Shown here: piece by piece, positions 1-5,786 of the stretch | How the letters are laid out: each line of letters starts with the position of its first letter | Numbering within the stretch: the stretch's first letter is position 1 | Origin: Amphritea sp. | GTDB lineage: Bacteria > Pseudomonadota > Gammaproteobacteria > Pseudomonadales > Balneatricaceae | NCBI GenBank assembly: GCA_018067325.1 | Contig: JAGPUU010000181.1 | Coordinates: 1-6,520, forward strand | Reading direction: 5' to 3' | Length of the DNA: 6,520 bases | The notes under the pieces: generated by a model | Databases searched by the model: none | Told to the model about the DNA's origin: nothing | Seen by the model: the letters and a program-made list of their open reading frames with translations, nothing else | Program-made: the position numbers and the translations under genes

Positions 1-614
1 GGAAAGTGGCCATCAATATCGCAATAAAGGGGGGTGACCTGGCAGCCAAAGGTCTCTAGTAGCTGGACTATCCAGGGGCCGGGAACGCCGTTACCGCAAT
101 CAACCACGACTTTAATCTGGCGTTTAAGGCGCCGATTTTTAAGGACTCTGTCGCGATATGACGTTGAAATGTCCTGATGCGTCAGTGTTCCTGCCCCTTG
201 CGAAAGCTTTTTTGAAGTTATTCGCTGATAGAGCTCGGTTATCTCATTACCAGACAACGTGTGTCCGCCCAGCATTATTTTGCAACCGTTGTAGTCGGCC
301 GGGTTATGGCTACCGGTAATCATCACGCCCGATCCGGTTTCTAAAGCATGGGTAGAAAAATAGAGGGCGGGAGTGGGTACCATTCCCAGATCGATAACGG
401 ATACGCCGCTCTTCAATAAACCGTTTATTAATGCCTGACTCAGTGCCGGACTGGACAGCCTGCCGTCATAGCCGACACAGATTGAAGTCTGATTACGGCT
501 AAGGGCTTCACTACCGATCGCCTGGCCGATCAGCTTAGCTGTTTCGTCATTAAGATCCTGAGGGTAGATCCCCCGGATATCATAAGCGCGAAAGATAGCA
601 GGATTGATGCTCAC
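1..614 (-). CDS. algC: Phosphomannomutase/phosphoglucomutase, N-terminal part (AlgC/ManB type)
   Basis: This cytoplasmic enzyme interconverts mannose-6-phosphate or glucose-6-phosphate with the 1-phosphates, supplying precursors for alginate, LPS and other surface sugars. Only about 204 codons are present; the 3' end lies beyond base 1. Visible marks are the N-terminal IFRAYDIRG (residues 7-15), VGYDGR (47-52) and the phosphoserine loop TGSHNPADYNG (100-110), with Ser102 as the phosphate carrier. A domain 2 start, VVVDCGNGVPGP (169-180), follows, and DGHF stands at the cut edge. The metal-binding DGDxDR loop and the C-terminal domain fall outside the window. The start is taken as GTG at 614-612, because an in-frame TAA at 632-630 excludes anything longer and no ATG precedes IFRAYDIRG. 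An AAGGA lies 12 bases upstream, which is rather far. It is probably the third gene of coaBC-dut-algC, the order known from Pseudomonas. Family assignment is firm; the exact sugar preference is inferred. Confidence 0.93.
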   Translation of the reverse strand, partial: MSINPAIFRAYDIRGIYPQDLNDETAKLIGQAIGSEALSRNQTSICVGYDGRLSSPALSQALINGLLKSGVSVIDLGMVPTPALYFSTHALETGSGVMITGSHNPADYNGCKIMLGGHTLSGNEITELYQRITSKKLSQGAGTLTHQDISTSYRDRVLKNRRLKRQIKVVVDCGNGVPGPWIVQLLETFGCQVTPLYCDIDGHF

Positions 615-661
615 CGGATCAGGTAGTCCTTATTAGATGCTTTAAGAAAATTAGATGACTC

Positions 662-1117
662 TCAATGACGGCCGGAGGAGCCAAAACCGCCTTCGCCTCT
701 GTCACTATCACTAAACTCTTCAACCACTTCAAATTCAGCCAGAACAACAGGGACCAGAACCAGTTGAGCGATGCGCTCCCCCGGATTGATCGTAAAGGTT
801 GTTTGGCTACGATTCCAGCAAGAAACCATCAGCTGTCCCTGGTAATCAGAATCGATCAGACCAACGAGGTTGCCCAGTACAATGCCGTGTTTATGCCCCA
901 GCCCTGAACGGGGCAGGATCATGGCGCAGAGGCTCGGATCTTCAATGTGGATAGCGATGCCTGTGGGTAATAGTTCAGTCTGTCCCGGTTCAAGCGTTAT
1001 AGGTTGATCAAGACACGCCCTGAGATCTAGTCCGGCTGAACCTTCAGTCGCATAGTGGGGCAGCGGGAATTCATTGCCGATACGCTGATCCAGCAATTTA
1101 ACCTGAAGTTTCTGCAT
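662..1117 (-). CDS. dut: Deoxyuridine 5'-triphosphate nucleotidohydrolase (dUTPase)
   Basis: This homotrimeric cytoplasmic enzyme hydrolyses dUTP to dUMP and pyrophosphate, keeping uracil out of DNA and providing dUMP for thymidylate synthase. The protein is 151 residues, the same as E. coli Dut. All five family motifs are in order: AGLDLRA (28-34), [11 protein letters not shown] (69-79), [10 protein letters not shown] (86-95, with the catalytic Asp), [12 protein letters not shown] (113-124) and the flexible C-terminal P-loop-like [10 protein letters not shown] (140-149), which closes over the nucleotide. The start ATG lies three bases after the coaBC stop. Its ribosome-binding site, AGGGGA on the minus strand ending about 10 bases ahead, lies within the last coaBC codons, so co-transcription and probably translational coupling are expected. 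Nothing in the protein is unusual. Confidence 0.98.
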   Translation of the reverse strand: MQKLQVKLLDQRIGNEFPLPHYATEGSAGLDLRACLDQPITLEPGQTELLPTGIAIHIEDPSLCAMILPRSGLGHKHGIVLGNLVGLIDSDYQGQLMVSCWNRSQTTFTINPGERIAQLVLVPVVLAEFEVVEEFSDSDRGEGGFGSSGRH

Positions 1118-1120
1118 TTT

Positions 1121-2329
1121 TTAGTTGTCCCCTTTCTGCTCAGCCGCTGCGATGATTTCAATGAGTTTACTTGCCAGTTGACGTTTACTGCTCAGAGGTA
1201 GTTGTTTAACTTCTTGATGACTGACAACCGTGACAGCATTATCGTCACTGTTAAATCCGATATCGCTGCGGGATACATCGTTGGCGATAATTAGGTCCAG
1301 GTTTTTGCGCTCAAGTTTTCCCTGAGCATAGCTGACTACATCACGGGTCTCGGCAGCAAAACCGACGGTATAGGGTTTGTTTTGTTGAGCTGCGACGGTA
1401 GCGACAATATCCGGATTTTTGACCAGATGTAGCTCCATGATCTCTTCATTGCCTTTTTTCATCTTATGCTCGGCTACCGATACTGGGCGGTAATCTGCCA
1501 CAGCGGCTGAAGCGATGAAAATATCGCATTGGTCAATATTCTGTAGTGAGGCTTCAAGCATATCTTCGGCACTTTGCACCATGATGCGTTTGCAGCGTGT
1601 CGGTGCTGGCAGGTTTACCGGGCCACTGATCAGCGTCACTAGTGCCCCTGCATCGACCGCAGCTTCAGCCAGCGCATAGCCCATTTTGCCAGAACTGTGA
1701 TTGCTGATGTAGCGAACTGGGTCTAGTGCTTCGCGGGTTGGACCTGCGGTGATGAAAACCTGCTTGCCGCTGAGTAATCCCCGGTCAAACAGAGCGGCTG
1801 TCTGCTCGGCAATGTCCAGAGGTTCTAGCATTCGGCCGGGGCCAGTATCACCACAGGCCTGCTCGCCTACGCCTGGGCCCAAAAGACGAACTCCTTTAGC
1901 TTGCAAGCTGGCTGCATTTTTCTGGGTTTGCTGATCACGCCACATGGCTTGATTCATGGCCGGAGCCAACACTATGGGGGCTTCGGTAGCCAGACACAGC
2001 GTCGTCAGCAGGTCGTTGCCCTGGCCGCTGTCCATTCGTGCCATAAAGTCGGCGCTGGCAGGAGCGATTAGCACCATGTCGGCCCATTTGGCTAGTTCAA
2101 TGTGGCCCATACCTGCCTCTGCTTCCGGGTCCAGTAAGTGTAGATGCACTGGGTTTCCGGACAAGGCTTGCATTGTCAGCGGTGTGATAAATTCTGTTGC
2201 GGCGGGTGTCATTACGATCTGGACATCAGCCCCTGCGCCTTTTAGGAGTCGGGTCAATTCTGCACTTTTATAGGCAGCGATGCCGCCAGTGATGCCTAAA
2301 AGGATCTGTCTGTTAGTAAGTCTCTGCAT
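1121..2329 (-). CDS. coaBC: Bifunctional phosphopantothenoylcysteine decarboxylase / phosphopantothenate-cysteine ligase
   Basis: This bifunctional enzyme (formerly Dfp) carries out two consecutive steps of coenzyme A synthesis. CoaB joins CTP-activated 4'-phosphopantothenate to cysteine, and the FMN-dependent CoaC half decarboxylates the product to 4'-phosphopantetheine. The 402-residue length matches the family. The CoaC half (about 1-185) shows [14 protein letters not shown], catalytic His76 in [16 protein letters not shown] (123-126) and Cys159 in [11 protein letters not shown], the residue that reduces the enethiol intermediate. The CoaB half (about 190-400) shows [20 protein letters not shown] with Asn210, AAVADYRP (275-282), Lys289 and KNPDIV. 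All active-site residues are present, so the enzyme should be functional. The MQRL start matches Pseudomonas homologues, although no good Shine-Dalgarno precedes it. It is the first gene of the leftward unit, divergent from radC. Confidence 0.98.
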   Translation of the reverse strand: MQRLTNRQILLGITGGIAAYKSAELTRLLKGAGADVQIVMTPAATEFITPLTMQALSGNPVHLHLLDPEAEAGMGHIELAKWADMVLIAPASADFMARMDSGQGNDLLTTLCLATEAPIVLAPAMNQAMWRDQQTQKNAASLQAKGVRLLGPGVGEQACGDTGPGRMLEPLDIAEQTAALFDRGLLSGKQVFITAGPTREALDPVRYISNHSSGKMGYALAEAAVDAGALVTLISGPVNLPAPTRCKRIMVQSAEDMLEASLQNIDQCDIFIASAAVADYRPVSVAEHKMKKGNEEIMELHLVKNPDIVATVAAQQNKPYTVGFAAETRDVVSYAQGKLERKNLDLIIANDVSRSDIGFNSDDNAVTVVSHQEVKQLPLSSKRQLASKLIEIIAAAEQKGDN

Positions 2330-2451
2330 ACAAGGTAACTGTTATATCTGCAGTAATTCGGGAGGCATAAGATACCACTATCTATGATTGAGTTACATTC
2401 CTGAAGTTGGTCTACACTAAGTTCGTTGAAATGATATCGCTAAGAAAGGCG

Positions 2452-2514
2452 TGAATAAGTTCTCTGTGCAGCAGGCTATTCGATTGTAGGCAGAGAGCAG
2501 ATGGGGCTTATTCA
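2452..2514. repeat. Nested inverted repeat upstream of radC
   Basis: The outer arms TGAATAAG (2452-2459) and CTTATTCA (2507-2514) are perfect 8-base complements. Inside them TCTCTG (2461-2466) pairs with CAGAGA (2491-2496). A transcript reading toward radC could fold these into a two-step stem with an asymmetric bulge of ten bases on the right side. There is no T-run after it, so it is not an intrinsic terminator. It could be a leader structure, an operator or chance; no function is shown by the sequence. Confidence 0.4.
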
Positions 2515-2554
2515 TACCTGATCTAATCGTTAATAGAAGCAAATAAAACAACAC

Positions 2555-2559
2555 AAGGA
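2555..2559 (+). promoter_or_regulatory. Shine-Dalgarno of radC that decides its start
   Basis: AAGGA lies 7 bases before ATG 2567 but only 1 base before GTG 2561. The spacing favours the ATG as the real start, shortening the longest open frame by two codons. Confidence 0.75.
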
Positions 2560-2566
2560 TGTGGAT

Positions 2567-3241
2567 ATGGCTATTACTGACTGGCCGGAGGCTGAACGCC
2601 CCCGTGAGAAGCTTTTACTGCAGGGGGCATCAAGTTTATCTGATGGAGAGCTGTTGGCTATTTTTTTACGTACCGGGGTGAAAGGTCAGAGCGCGGTAGA
2701 TCTGGCGCGTCACTTACTACTGAGGTTTGGTGGCTTACGGCCACTTATTCGAGCAGACCAGCAAACGTTTTGTCAGGAGCTGGGACTGGGGCCAGCAAAA
2801 TATGTTCAGTTGCAGGCAGTAATGGAGATCAGTCGACGCTGTCAGGCTGAGCAACTGCAGCGAGATTCTGCCCTGACCTCACCGGACCTCGTACGGGAGT
2901 ATCTGCAGCTTCAGTTAAGCGATCGTAGTCGGGAAGTATTTGCCTGCTTGCTACTGGATAGTCAGCATCGGGTTATCTGTTATGAAGAGTTGTTTAAAGG
3001 CACTATCGACAGTGCCGCTGTACATCCACGGGAGGTAGTTAAGTTGGCTTTGAGCCATAATGCTGCTGCGATGATTTTGGCGCATAATCATCCGTCAGGC
3101 GTTGCTGAGCCAAGTCAGGCGGACCAGTCCATAACCCTACGAATAAAGGAAGCGCTGCAGTTAGTGGATATTCGCTTGCTGGATCATATGGTGGTGGGAG
3201 CAGGAGTGAGCGTGTCTCTGGCTGAAAGGGGATTGATCTGA
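2567..3241 (+). CDS. radC: RadC family JAB/MPN-domain protein
   Basis: RadC proteins (UPF0758) join an N-terminal helix-hairpin-helix-like region to a C-terminal JAB/MPN metalloprotein domain. The old link to DNA repair in E. coli is doubtful and the activity is unknown. The protein here is 224 residues, a normal family length. The N-terminus [17 protein letters not shown] is the typical opening, and [13 protein letters not shown] (about 73-85) fits the hairpin region. The metal-site motif HNHPSG lies at 173-178 with the spaced Asp at 186, so the His-x-His...Asp site is intact. The start at ATG 2567 is chosen because AAGGA (2555-2559) lies 7 bases ahead of it, while the in-frame GTG at 2561 would leave only one base of spacing. 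The ATG start also reproduces the Pseudomonas-like N-terminus. It is transcribed toward rpmB, as in E. coli, but is separated from it by 324 bases. Confidence 0.95.
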   Translation: MAITDWPEAERPREKLLLQGASSLSDGELLAIFLRTGVKGQSAVDLARHLLLRFGGLRPLIRADQQTFCQELGLGPAKYVQLQAVMEISRRCQAEQLQRDSALTSPDLVREYLQLQLSDRSREVFACLLLDSQHRVICYEELFKGTIDSAAVHPREVVKLALSHNAAAMILAHNHPSGVAEPSQADQSITLRIKEALQLVDIRLLDHMVVGAGVSVSLAERGLI

Positions 3242-3261
3242 TATCTCTCATGAGAGATGTC
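3240..3261. repeat. Palindrome/hairpin overlapping the radC stop codon
   Basis: A perfect 16-base palindrome, ATCTCTCATGAGAGAT (3243-3258), extends with one T-G wobble (3242/3259) to 11-base arms. It begins inside the radC stop codon (3239-3241). As RNA it would form a strong short stem with a CATG loop. It is followed by TAATCGG rather than a T-run, so it does not look like a standard intrinsic terminator. It could protect the 3' end of the radC transcript or bind a dimeric protein. Confidence 0.6.
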
Positions 3262-3267
3262 TAATCG

Positions 3268-3288
3268 GTTCTCTGTGGATATGAGAAC
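3268..3288. repeat. Small hairpin downstream of radC
   Basis: GTTCTC (3268-3273) and GAGAAC (3283-3288) are perfect complements around a 9-base loop. It directly follows the larger palindrome at the radC stop. No T-run follows. It is short enough to arise by chance. Confidence 0.3.
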
Positions 3289-3355
3289 GGTATTACCCAA
3301 GGAATAAACTTGTTCGCACCTTCTCAAAAGTGAATCGGAAAAATTTGTACGTACA

Positions 3356-3385
3356 TTGCCTAAATAAAGTAGGGGGCTGTATAGC
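3356..3385 (+). promoter_or_regulatory. Possible upstream sigma-70 promoter for rpmB
   Basis: TTGCCT (3356-3361) and TATAGC (3380-3385) are 18 bases apart. Each hexamer only partly matches the consensus. It lies just upstream of the better -10 at 3405 and may be a second promoter or chance. Confidence 0.25.
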
Positions 3386-3416
3386 AAATAGAGTTTGCTT
3401 TCTGTACAATGCGCGC
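3382..3416 (+). promoter_or_regulatory. Likely rpmB-rpmG promoter with GC-rich discriminator
   Basis: TACAAT (3405-3410) matches the -10 consensus at five of six bases and is followed at once by GCGCGC (3411-3416). A GC-rich discriminator is a known mark of promoters repressed by ppGpp/DksA, which suits ribosomal protein genes. The -35 position (about 3382-3387, TAGCAA) is poor and lies within a small dyad, AGCAAA (3383-3388) and TTTGCT (3394-3399). Transcription would start near 3417-3419, giving a leader of about 148 bases. Confidence 0.5.
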
Positions 3417-3468
3417 TCTTCTATCCACCGGTACGGGTTATTGTCTTTGATTTGGACGCTCCGCCTGA

Positions 3469-3527
3469 GGATATTGAGATCGCCCTGTTTATTGTTGGGG
3501 TAACGGTTTCAGATCCAATAAGTATCC
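3469..3527 (+). promoter_or_regulatory. Candidate structured 5' leader of rpmB
   Basis: Three ordered complements could build one bulged stem: GGATA (3469-3473) with TATCC (3523-3527), TTG (3474-3476) with CAA (3516-3518), and GATC (3478-3481) with GATC (3512-3515). A single A bulges on the left and TAAG on the right. The enclosed loop is 30 bases. Many ribosomal protein operons have leaders bound by one of their own products, but I know of no defined L28 leader with this shape, so the role is inferred only from position. Confidence 0.3.
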
Positions 3528-3548
3528 GATAGAAGTTAAATGAACTAA

Positions 3549-3565
3549 GTTAAAAGGTATTTAAC
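3549..3565 (+). promoter_or_regulatory. Hairpin presenting the rpmB Shine-Dalgarno in its loop
   Basis: GTTAAA (3549-3554) and TTTAAC (3560-3565) are perfect 6-base complements around the loop AGGTA, which carries the AGG core of the ribosome-binding site. The stem ends on the base before the ATG at 3566. The stem is AT-rich and weak, so it may be permissive or incidental. Confidence 0.35.
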
Positions 3566-3802
3566 ATGTCTCGAGTTTGCATGGTTACAGGTAAACGTCC
3601 TGTAACAGGGAACAATGTTTCCCACGCACTGAACCGCACACGTCGTCGCTTTTTGCCAAACCTTCATTGGCACCGTTTCTGGGTTGAAAGCGAGCAGAAA
3701 TATGTACGTCTGCGTGTTTCATCAAAAGGTATGCGTATCATCGATAAGAAAGGTATTGATGTTGTGTTGACTGACGTTCGCAAGAACGGCATTAAAGTTT
3801 AA
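3566..3802 (+). CDS. rpmB: 50S ribosomal protein L28
   Basis: L28 (bL28) is a small basic component of the large ribosomal subunit. The 78-residue length is standard. The sequence follows the family closely: [20 protein letters not shown] at the N-terminus, the arginine-rich [18 protein letters not shown] (about 23-40), then [16 protein letters not shown] and the C-terminal end KNGIKV. AAGG (3554-3557) precedes the ATG by 8 bases. The rpmG ribosome-binding site overlaps the rpmB stop codon, so the two are one operon, as in E. coli and Pseudomonas. The promoter and leader upstream point to growth-rate or stringent control, which is inferred from the discriminator and not shown. Confidence 0.99.
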   Translation: MSRVCMVTGKRPVTGNNVSHALNRTRRRFLPNLHWHRFWVESEQKYVRLRVSSKGMRIIDKKGIDVVLTDVRKNGIKV

Positions 3803-3813
3803 GGAGCACGATT

Positions 3814-3969
3814 ATGCGCGATAAGATCAAGATGGTTTCTTCTGCTGGTACTGGTCACTTCTACACCACTACTAAGAACAAGCGTACTACTCCTGACAAA
3901 CTGGAAATGAAGAAATTCGACCCAGTTGTACGTCAGCATGTAATGTATAAAGAATCTAAGATTAAGTAA
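3814..3969 (+). CDS. rpmG: 50S ribosomal protein L33
   Basis: L33 (bL33) is a very small protein of the large ribosomal subunit near the E site. The reading frame gives 51 residues, [16 protein letters not shown] through KESKIK. This matches the 51-residue Pseudomonas form and is four residues shorter at the N-terminus than the E. coli protein. The core [16 protein letters not shown] and [19 protein letters not shown] are almost invariant in the family. There is no cysteine at all, so this is the zinc-independent (C-minus) form. A strong AAGGAG (3801-3806), overlapping the rpmB TAA, precedes the ATG by 7 bases. An intrinsic terminator follows within 20 bases. Confidence 0.99.
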   Translation: MRDKIKMVSSAGTGHFYTTTKNKRTTPDKLEMKKFDPVVRQHVMYKESKIK

Positions 3970-3985
3970 TAGTCTTGGTGAATAT

Positions 3986-4013
3986 AAAAAACCCGGCTGG
4001 TCCGGGTTTTTTT
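3986..4013 (+). terminator. Intrinsic terminator of rpmB-rpmG
   Basis: CCCGG (3992-3996) pairs with CCGGG (4002-4006) around the loop CTGGT. Six A residues upstream (3986-3991) face seven T residues downstream (4007-4013). The GC stem followed by a T-run is a textbook Rho-independent terminator placed 16 bases after the rpmG stop. The symmetric A-run means it could also work weakly on the other strand. Confidence 0.93.
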
Positions 4014-4040
4014 GTGCCTGAACAGATCCTAACCTATAGC
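4012..4040 (+). promoter_or_regulatory. Possible mutM promoter
   Basis: TTGTGC (4012-4017) and TATAGC (4035-4040) are exactly 17 bases apart, directly after the terminator T-run. The match to consensus is partial (3 and 4 of 6 bases). Since the terminator should isolate mutM from rpmG, a promoter in this 45-base gap is expected. Initiation near 4047 would leave a very short leader of about 12 bases and no clear Shine-Dalgarno. Confidence 0.35.
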
Positions 4041-4058
4041 CCTGAAAGTTAGTTTACT

Positions 4059-4871
4059 ATGCCTGAATTGCCCGAAGTTGAAACAACCCGCCGGGGTATA
4101 GAACCTCATCTGGAAGGACGGATCATTAAAGATCTAATTGTCCGTCAGCCAAAGCTGCGTTGGCCTGTGCCAGAGCAGTTAAAGGCGTTGGTATCGGGAA
4201 ATCAGGTTGTTTCGGTTGCTCGGCGGGGAAAGTATCTCTTGCTCAATCTGCCGAATGGTGCGGTAATGGTTCATCTGGGTATGTCAGGTAGTCTCTATCT
4301 GGTACCTGCTGATCAGCCTGCAGGTTATCATGACCATGTAGACCTAGTGCTAGATTCAGGCATGGCGTTGCGTCTGACGGATCCCCGACGATTTGGCTCT
4401 GTACTATGGCAGCCTTTGGGTGAGACTCATGAACTACTGGTTAAACTAGGGCCTGAGCCATTGAGTGACGACTTTACTCTAGATTATCTGAAGCAATGTT
4501 GTTCTGAACGGAAACAGTCAATAAAGCAATTTATTATGAATAGCCATGTTGTCGTTGGTGTGGGTAATATTTACGCGAACGAAGCGCTATTCAAGGCAGG
4601 TATTCATCCGAAGCGGGCCGCCGGTAATATTTCTAAGGCACGCCTTAGTCGTTTGGTTGATGAGATCCGTACTGTGTTGGCGAAAGCTATTGAACAGGGG
4701 GGGACGACGCTGAAAGATTTTGTAGGTGGTGATGGACAACCAGGATATTTTAAGCAACAACTGAATGTGTACGGCCGTGGTGGTGAATCATGTCATCATT
4801 GCAAATCAACGCTGAAAGAGATTCGTCTTGGTCAGCGATCTACTGTTTACTGTCCGGAGTGTCAACACTGA
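4059..4871 (+). CDS. mutM: Formamidopyrimidine-DNA glycosylase (Fpg/MutM)
   Basis: MutM removes 8-oxoguanine and formamidopyrimidines from DNA and nicks the abasic site by beta/delta elimination. The protein is 270 residues; E. coli MutM is 269. After Met removal the catalytic N-terminal proline and Glu3 are in place in [18 protein letters not shown]. Lys58 in RRGKYLLL corresponds to E. coli Lys57. HLGMSGSL (72-79) and DPRRFG (108-113) carry the Met, Arg and Phe wedge inserted into the [17 protein letters not shown] is the helix-two-turn-helix region. The C-terminal zinc finger has Cys245, Cys248, Cys265 and Cys268, with Arg260 between. All key residues are present, so it should be active. 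Its stop overlaps the start of the next gene by one base. The upstream neighbours rpmB-rpmG match E. coli order. Confidence 0.99.
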   Translation: MPELPEVETTRRGIEPHLEGRIIKDLIVRQPKLRWPVPEQLKALVSGNQVVSVARRGKYLLLNLPNGAVMVHLGMSGSLYLVPADQPAGYHDHVDLVLDSGMALRLTDPRRFGSVLWQPLGETHELLVKLGPEPLSDDFTLDYLKQCCSERKQSIKQFIMNSHVVVGVGNIYANEALFKAGIHPKRAAGNISKARLSRLVDEIRTVLAKAIEQGGTTLKDFVGGDGQPGYFKQQLNVYGRGGESCHHCKSTLKEIRLGQRSTVYCPECQH

Positions 4872-5779
4872 TGGGAATTCTTGCGCCTTTATTGAAACCT
4901 ACCCCTACAGGTGGAGAAATCTGCCCAACCCGGGAGGATCTACAGAATGCGCTTGGGAGCGAAATGTATCTTGCTAAGCGGGAGACCTTCCATGTGGGAG
5001 AGCTTCCGATTCACTGTGAGATCTATGAACATCATGTGGACTCTCCGGTATTGCTCTTCCTGCCGGGTATAGGTACCTATGGCGAGCTCTATGCAGAATT
5101 GCTTTGGAACTTGTCGAAGAAGGGTTTTAATGTTGTTGCTATTGACCCTCCAGGGCATGGTTATTCCGGAGGTGAGCGGGGCGTTTACACCGTAGAGTCG
5201 GTTCAGGAAGGGGTGTCTGAGGTTATTGATGCTCTGGAACAGCGCTACAGCGGCCCCTGTTATATTTATGGTTTTTCGATCGGAGCGCTACTGGCGGTTG
5301 CGGTAGCTGAGCAGGATGAACGTATCAAAAAAGTGGTTTGTGGCACTCTTCTGACAACTGAAGTCCCCCCCGACCTGTTTCATTTTCTGGGATGGCAGTG
5401 GACCTGGGGCAGCGCCATGATATTTCCTTCTGTCCGGCTACCGCTTTCATGGCTGATAGACTACGACCAGTTATTGGCGGGTCATCCCGCTGGTCGATTG
5501 ATAAACCAGGATCCAATGCTGGTGCTGGATTACCCGTTTAAGACTCTCTCCAGTGTGTTTAGTCGTAAGGCAGGCATCATGCAGAGGCGTTTCCCATTTG
5601 ACGTAGCGATAGTGCAGGGAGACCGCGATGAGGTCTTGTCGATAGGGTATGGGCGTCGGGTTGTTTCTGAGGCGGAGCATCCGATTGAATTGATTACTGT
5701 ACCAGGCGAGGGGCATATGATGCCTCTGACAACACCTCCCAAACTGGCAGGCATCATTGCTGACTGGCTCAAAAGCTAA
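4871..5779 (+). CDS. Alpha/beta hydrolase (monoacylglycerol lipase/lysophospholipase-like)
   Basis: This 302-residue protein has a complete alpha/beta hydrolase fold of the serine hydrolase group containing monoglyceride lipases and lysophospholipases. LPGIGTYGELY (64-74) supplies the oxyanion-hole strand turn, and IDPPGHGYSGGERG (91-104) is the typical loop of this group. The nucleophile elbow is GFSIG with Ser136. The acid is probably Asp251 or Asp253 in QGDRDEV, and the base is His282 in GEGHMM. A cap region fits between about 165 and 230. I see no signal peptide or membrane segment, so it is probably cytoplasmic. The ATG at 4871 shares its A with the mutM TGA, and GGAG (4856-4859) lies 11 bases ahead in the mutM zinc-finger codons, suggesting coupled translation. 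An in-frame ATG at 4790 lies deep in mutM and is unlikely. The substrate cannot be told from sequence; a role linked to oxidative damage is speculation. Confidence 0.88.
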   Translation: MGILAPLLKPTPTGGEICPTREDLQNALGSEMYLAKRETFHVGELPIHCEIYEHHVDSPVLLFLPGIGTYGELYAELLWNLSKKGFNVVAIDPPGHGYSGGERGVYTVESVQEGVSEVIDALEQRYSGPCYIYGFSIGALLAVAVAEQDERIKKVVCGTLLTTEVPPDLFHFLGWQWTWGSAMIFPSVRLPLSWLIDYDQLLAGHPAGRLINQDPMLVLDYPFKTLSSVFSRKAGIMQRRFPFDVAIVQGDRDEVLSIGYGRRVVSEAEHPIELITVPGEGHMMPLTTPPKLAGIIADWLKS

Positions 5780-5786
5780 GGTTAAC

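Larger units (their letters stand above)
2330..2566. other. Divergent intergenic region between coaBC and radC
   Basis: This 237-base spacer must hold promoters for both the leftward coaBC unit and radC. I see no convincing sigma-70 pair for coaBC. For radC the best candidate is TTGAGT (2388-2393) with TACACT (2413-2418), whose 19-base spacing is poor. The right half carries a nested inverted repeat, listed separately. Short open frames such as the 12-codon one from GTG 2451 have no properly spaced ribosome-binding site and are not called as genes. Confidence 0.6.
3242..3565 (+). other. Gene-free region between radC and rpmB: hairpins, promoter and leader
   Basis: I see no credible protein gene in these 324 bases. 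From left to right they hold the radC 3' palindrome, a second small hairpin, a 10-base palindrome TGTACGTACA (3346-3355), a likely rpmB promoter with its -10 at 3405-3410, and a leader of about 150 bases with a possible bulged stem and a hairpin around the ribosome-binding site. The 16-codon frame from ATG 3257 has no spaced ribosome-binding site and is not called. Confidence 0.65.

Noticed and set aside
632..657. Direct repeat ATTAGATG (632-639 and 650-657) between dut and algC
   Set aside because: Eight bases is within chance, and no role as promoter, terminator or operator is apparent.
665..2273. Plus-strand open frames opposite dut and coaBC (665-907, 1749-1934, 1956-2273)
   Set aside because: They are antisense shadows of well-conserved genes and show no family motif.
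2451..2489. Twelve-codon frame from GTG 2451 as a possible radC leader peptide
   Set aside because: AAAGG lies only one base before the GTG, there is no codon pattern typical of attenuation, and no terminator follows.
2459..3277. A 10-base direct repeat, GTTCTCTGTG, on both sides of radC (2459-2468 and 3268-3277), as if radC were an inserted unit
   Set aside because: About twenty 10-base matches are expected by chance in a window of this size, and radC is in its conserved position, so insertion is not supported.
3257..3307. Sixteen-codon frame from ATG 3257 after radC
   Set aside because: It starts within the palindrome, lacks a properly spaced ribosome-binding site and has no recognisable sequence.
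3346..3355. Ten-base palindrome TGTACGTACA as an operator
   Set aside because: A perfect 10-base palindrome is expected several times by chance in 6.5 kb and it matches no regulator site I can name with confidence.
4790..4870. N-terminal extension of the hydrolase from the in-frame ATG at 4790
   Set aside because: It would overlap the mutM zinc-finger region in another frame by 81 bases; ATG 4871 has its own GGAG and the usual stop/start overlap.
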